From NCBI GenBank assembly GCA_029265155.1, contig JAJUJV010000005.1, positions 1 to 42,868 of the forward strand: a DNA stretch of 42,868 nucleotides, written 5' to 3'. Positions 40,478 to 42,868 of the stretch are shown here, piece after piece (the first letter of the stretch is position 1; each line of letters begins with the position of its first letter). Source of the DNA: Altererythrobacter sp. GTDB lineage: Bacteria; Pseudomonadota; Alphaproteobacteria; Sphingomonadales; Sphingomonadaceae. Below the pieces are notes generated by a model. The model saw only the letters and a list, made by a program, of their open reading frames with translations, made no database searches and was not told where the DNA came from. A program made the translations under genes and the position numbers.

Positions 40478-40574
40478 GTACGCTCCGTTGTGAAACGCCT
40501 CGCAACCCGCAGCAAGCGCGGGTTCGAGCCGCTTTCCCCTTGCTCCCGACGATGGCGCAACGCACATCGGGGGA

Positions 40575-42656
40575 ATGTTGCGTCAGTACGAACTCGTCGA
40601 ACGTGTAAAAGCCTACGATCCGGACGCCGACGAGGCGCTGCTCAACCGTGCCTATGTTTATACCGTGCAGAAGCACGGCACGCAGAAGCGGGCGAGCGGC
40701 GACCCCTATTTCAGCCACCCGATCGAAGTCGCCGGTCTGATGACCGACCTCAAGCTCGACCAGGAGACGATCGTCACCGCGTTGCTCCACGACACGGTCG
40801 AGGACACGCTGGTCACGATCGAGGAGATTGAGAAGAACTTCGGGCCCGACGTCGCCAAGCTGGTCGACGGAGTCACCAAGCTGTCGAAGCTCGAGCAGCT
40901 GACCGACGACCAGCGCGTGGCCGAGAACCTGCGCAAGTTCTTCCTGGCGATGAGCGAGGACATCCGCGTGCTGCTGGTCAAGCTGGCGGACCGGCTGCAC
41001 AACATGCGCACGCTGCACTTCATCAAGAGCCCGGAGAAGCGCAAGCGCATCGCCCGCGAGACGATGGATATCTATGCGCCGCTGGCCGAGCGGGTCGGCA
41101 TGTACGAGTACATGCGCGAGATGCAGCTTCTCGCCTTCGAACAGCTCGAGCCCGAAGCCTATGCGACAATCACCGGGCGGCTCGAGCAGATCCGCAGCAC
41201 CGAAGGCGGGCAGGTCGATGCGATCGCGCTGAAGATCAAGCAGGCGCTTGCCGAAGCGGGGATGAACGTCGAGGTCTGGGGGCGCGAGAAGCACCCTTAT
41301 TCGATCTGGAAGAAGATGGCCGAGCGCCACGTCAGCTTCGAGCAGATCACCGACATCATGGCGTTCCGGGTGCTGACCGAGGATGTCGAGGACTGCTACG
41401 CCGCGCTCGGCGTGCTGCACCGCAACTGGCAGTTCGTGCCGGGCCGCTTCAAGGATTACATCTCGACGCCGAAGAACAACGGCTACCGCAGCTTGCACAC
41501 CGCGTTGATCTTCGAGAACTCGATGCGCGTCGAAGTGCAGATCCGCACCCGCGAGATGCACCGGCTCAACGAGTTCGGCCTCGCCGCGCATTGGGCCTAC
41601 AAGCAGGGAGACAAGCCCGATGGCCAGGTCGGCTGGCTGCGCGACCTGATCGAGATCGTCGACGCGAGCCACGATGCCGAGGAGCTGCTCGAGCATACCA
41701 AGCTGGCGATCTACCAGGACCGGATCTTCGCGTTCACGCCCAAGGGCGCGCTGTTCCAATTGCCCAAGGGGGCGACCCCGGTCGACTTCGCCTTTGCCGT
41801 TCATACCGACCTCGGCACGCATACGGTCGGCGCCAAGATCAACGGGCGGCACGTGCCGCTGCGCACGCAGCTGAACAACGGCGACGTGGTCGAGATCATC
41901 AAGGGCGCCAATGCCGAGCCGCAACTGTCGTGGCTGGGCTTTGTGGTCACCGGCAAGGCGCGCGCCGCCATTCGCCGCGCAGTGCGGGCGCGCGAGTACG
42001 CCGAAGTCGCCGAGATCGGCCGCAAGCTTTTCGAGCAGATTGCGGACCAGCTTCCCGCCAAGGTCGGCAAGAAAGCGGTGCGGGCAGCGGTCGAGCGGCT
42101 CGGGCTCGAGGACGACGAGGAGCTGATGCACGCGATCGGCGCAGCCCGGCTGAGCGACCGCGAGGTGATGGAAGCGCTGGTGCCGGGCAGCACGGCCGAC
42201 TTGCCCGACCAGCCGGCGCGGACCGGGACGATCTCGATCAAGGGACTGACGCCCGGCATGGGCTTTAGTCTCGCGGCGTGTTGTCATCCCGTCCCCGGGG
42301 ACCGCATCGTCGGGCTGCGGCTGAAGGGCGAAGGCGTGCAGGTCCATGCGATCGACTGCCTGGAACTGGCGAGCGGCGTCGATGCGGACTGGGTCGATCT
42401 GTCGTGGGGAGAGCGCTCGCAGGGCGCGGTCGGTCGCTTGCGGGTGGTGCTCTATCACCGTCCCGGGACGCTGGCCGAAATGGCGGGCATCTTCGCCAAG
42501 AACCACGCCAACGTGATCACGCTCGAGCAGACCCAGCTCGACGATCCGTTCCATACTTACGAGGTCGATCTCGAAGTCCACGACCTCGCCCACTTGACCC
42601 GCATCCTGAGCGCTCTGCGAGCAAGCGACGCGGTGGCCGAGGCGGAGCGTATCTGA
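40575..42656 (+). CDS. rsh: Bifunctional (p)ppGpp synthetase/hydrolase (Rsh)
   Basis: This 693-residue long RelA/SpoT homologue has the HD hydrolase domain with H72-D73 and E76-D77 (LLHDTVEDT), then the synthetase with GYRSLHTAL and EVQIRTREMHRLNEFGLAAHWAYK, a TGS domain (about 380-450, FAFTPKGALFQLPKGATPVDFAFAVHT) and a C-terminal ACT domain (about 620-690, VLYHRPGTLAEMAGIFAKNHANVI). All catalytic motifs for both activities are intact. It is the likely single stringent-response enzyme. GGGGGA precedes the ATG. Confidence 0.97.
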   Translation: MLRQYELVERVKAYDPDADEALLNRAYVYTVQKHGTQKRASGDPYFSHPIEVAGLMTDLKLDQETIVTALLHDTVEDTLVTIEEIEKNFGPDVAKLVDGVTKLSKLEQLTDDQRVAENLRKFFLAMSEDIRVLLVKLADRLHNMRTLHFIKSPEKRKRIARETMDIYAPLAERVGMYEYMREMQLLAFEQLEPEAYATITGRLEQIRSTEGGQVDAIALKIKQALAEAGMNVEVWGREKHPYSIWKKMAERHVSFEQITDIMAFRVLTEDVEDCYAALGVLHRNWQFVPGRFKDYISTPKNNGYRSLHTALIFENSMRVEVQIRTREMHRLNEFGLAAHWAYKQGDKPDGQVGWLRDLIEIVDASHDAEELLEHTKLAIYQDRIFAFTPKGALFQLPKGATPVDFAFAVHTDLGTHTVGAKINGRHVPLRTQLNNGDVVEIIKGANAEPQLSWLGFVVTGKARAAIRRAVRAREYAEVAEIGRKLFEQIADQLPAKVGKKAVRAAVERLGLEDDEELMHAIGAARLSDREVMEALVPGSTADLPDQPARTGTISIKGLTPGMGFSLAACCHPVPGDRIVGLRLKGEGVQVHAIDCLELASGVDADWVDLSWGERSQGAVGRLRVVLYHRPGTLAEMAGIFAKNHANVITLEQTQLDDPFHTYEVDLEVHDLAHLTRILSALRASDAVAEAERI

Positions 42657-42658
42657 AG

Positions 42659-42757
42659 CCCCCGGCGCGGCAGACATACGAAAACATCCGGCGGCGAACC
42701 CGGACTGTGACGCCAGTGGAAACGCAAAGGAACCGCGCGGCCGGCAGGCGCCGGGGG
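42659..42757 (+). other. Gene-free spacer with long-range inverted repeat
   Basis: CCCCCGGCGC (42659-42668) is the exact inverse of GCGCCGGGGG (42748-42757), enclosing 79 bases after the rsh stop. The interior (GACATACG, CCACTG-like bits) resembles no riboswitch I can name. It could be a structured 3' end or leader RNA. Confidence 0.25.
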
Positions 42758-42862
42758 ACGGTTGCGGAGATGGACTGCTGCGAGTGGCCGGCGGGCCTGT
42801 TCCGCTTCGCGCGCCGGCTCGGCCTTGTCCGTGACCGGCGGACCTGCGGCAGGGAGGCTCGC

Positions 42863-42868
42863 ATGCCC
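42863..42868 (+). CDS. Possible start of a gene cut by the window edge
   Basis: ATG-CCC at 42863-42868 has GGGAGG five bases upstream. The frame is open leftwards to an ATG at 42770 whose product is Arg/Cys-rich and unlikely. Only two codons are visible. Confidence 0.3.

Noticed and set aside
40510-40540. tRNA-like T-loop (GGTTCGAGCC)
   Set aside because: No matching acceptor, D or anticodon arms occur around it on either strand.
40251-42677. 808-codon open frame antisense to rsh
   Set aside because: It mirrors the codon bias of the rsh gene, has no recognisable domain and runs on into the aminotransferase in the wrong frame; rsh has every catalytic motif.
42690-42760. Cobalamin riboswitch
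   Set aside because: The CCAGTG-like and GC-rich pieces are not in the required order and no B12 box is present.

Overview
The window is a stretch of a high-GC alphaproteobacterial chromosome, most likely Sphingomonadales (Erythrobacteraceae or Sphingomonadaceae). The signs are an alpha-type SspB, a PdeM nuclease, a full-length Rsh, a DesB/DesZ-type gallate dioxygenase, DUF3008/DUF4142/DUF6491 proteins, a GTTC-N7-GTTC LexA box, and repeated GGAAC...GTT sites of the alphaproteobacterial general stress sigma factor EcfG. I assigned the taxon by family recognition, not by a search. No rRNA, tRNA, CRISPR array, IS element or prophage was found, and no stretch longer than 300 bases lacks a gene.

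Layout. 0-3.6 kb is an accessory edge: the end of a rifampin ADP-ribosyltransferase (Arr), a DUF2726 protein, a VOC protein, a MazE-type antitoxin and Doc toxin pair split by a 115-base insert with a 37-codon reading frame, an SOS-box gene and a cold-shock gene. 3.6-10.5 kb (minus strand): a DUF72 protein overlapping a hybrid histidine kinase, a gallate dioxygenase with its own leader, a SWIB protein, a PEBP-like protein and a DODA-type dioxygenase. 10.4-15.2 kb holds small envelope and stress genes (DUF4142 and COG3650-like lipoproteins, MpaB-like oxygenase, DUF6491, HPF, DUF1801, DUF3008), several with EcfG-type promoter matches. 15.2-20.2 kb: dapD, a lipoprotein autotransporter protease, gmk, an unknown gene and sspB.

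20.3-30.6 kb is a long plus-strand run: hisB-hisH-[SDR-GH130]-hisA-hisF-[tiny PEP-CTERM-like protein]-hisE-HIT-ybgC-tolQ-tolR-tolA-tolB-pal. It combines late histidine synthesis with the Tol-Pal envelope machine. 30.6-42.9 kb: a J-domain protein, secreted and lipoprotein genes, a PLP transsulfuration-family enzyme, infC, pdeM, hemF with a HbpS/GlcG-like gene, an M1 peptidase, an aminotransferase and the stringent-response enzyme Rsh.

Main points for follow-up. (1) An 11-bp hairpin buries the Shine-Dalgarno of the SDR gene inside the his run. A GGAAC-type stress promoter overlaps its 5' arm and would start transcription in the loop, so his read-through RNA would be shut for translation while stress-initiated RNA would be open. 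(2) Several EcfG-like promoters lie before small stress or envelope genes. (3) The toxin gene is preceded by an in-frame small ORF ending TAG-ATG. (4) infC appears to start at AUA. (5) Three genes (mazE-like, SOS gene, hisB) have a -10 placed so that transcription would start at the AUG, suggesting leaderless mRNAs.
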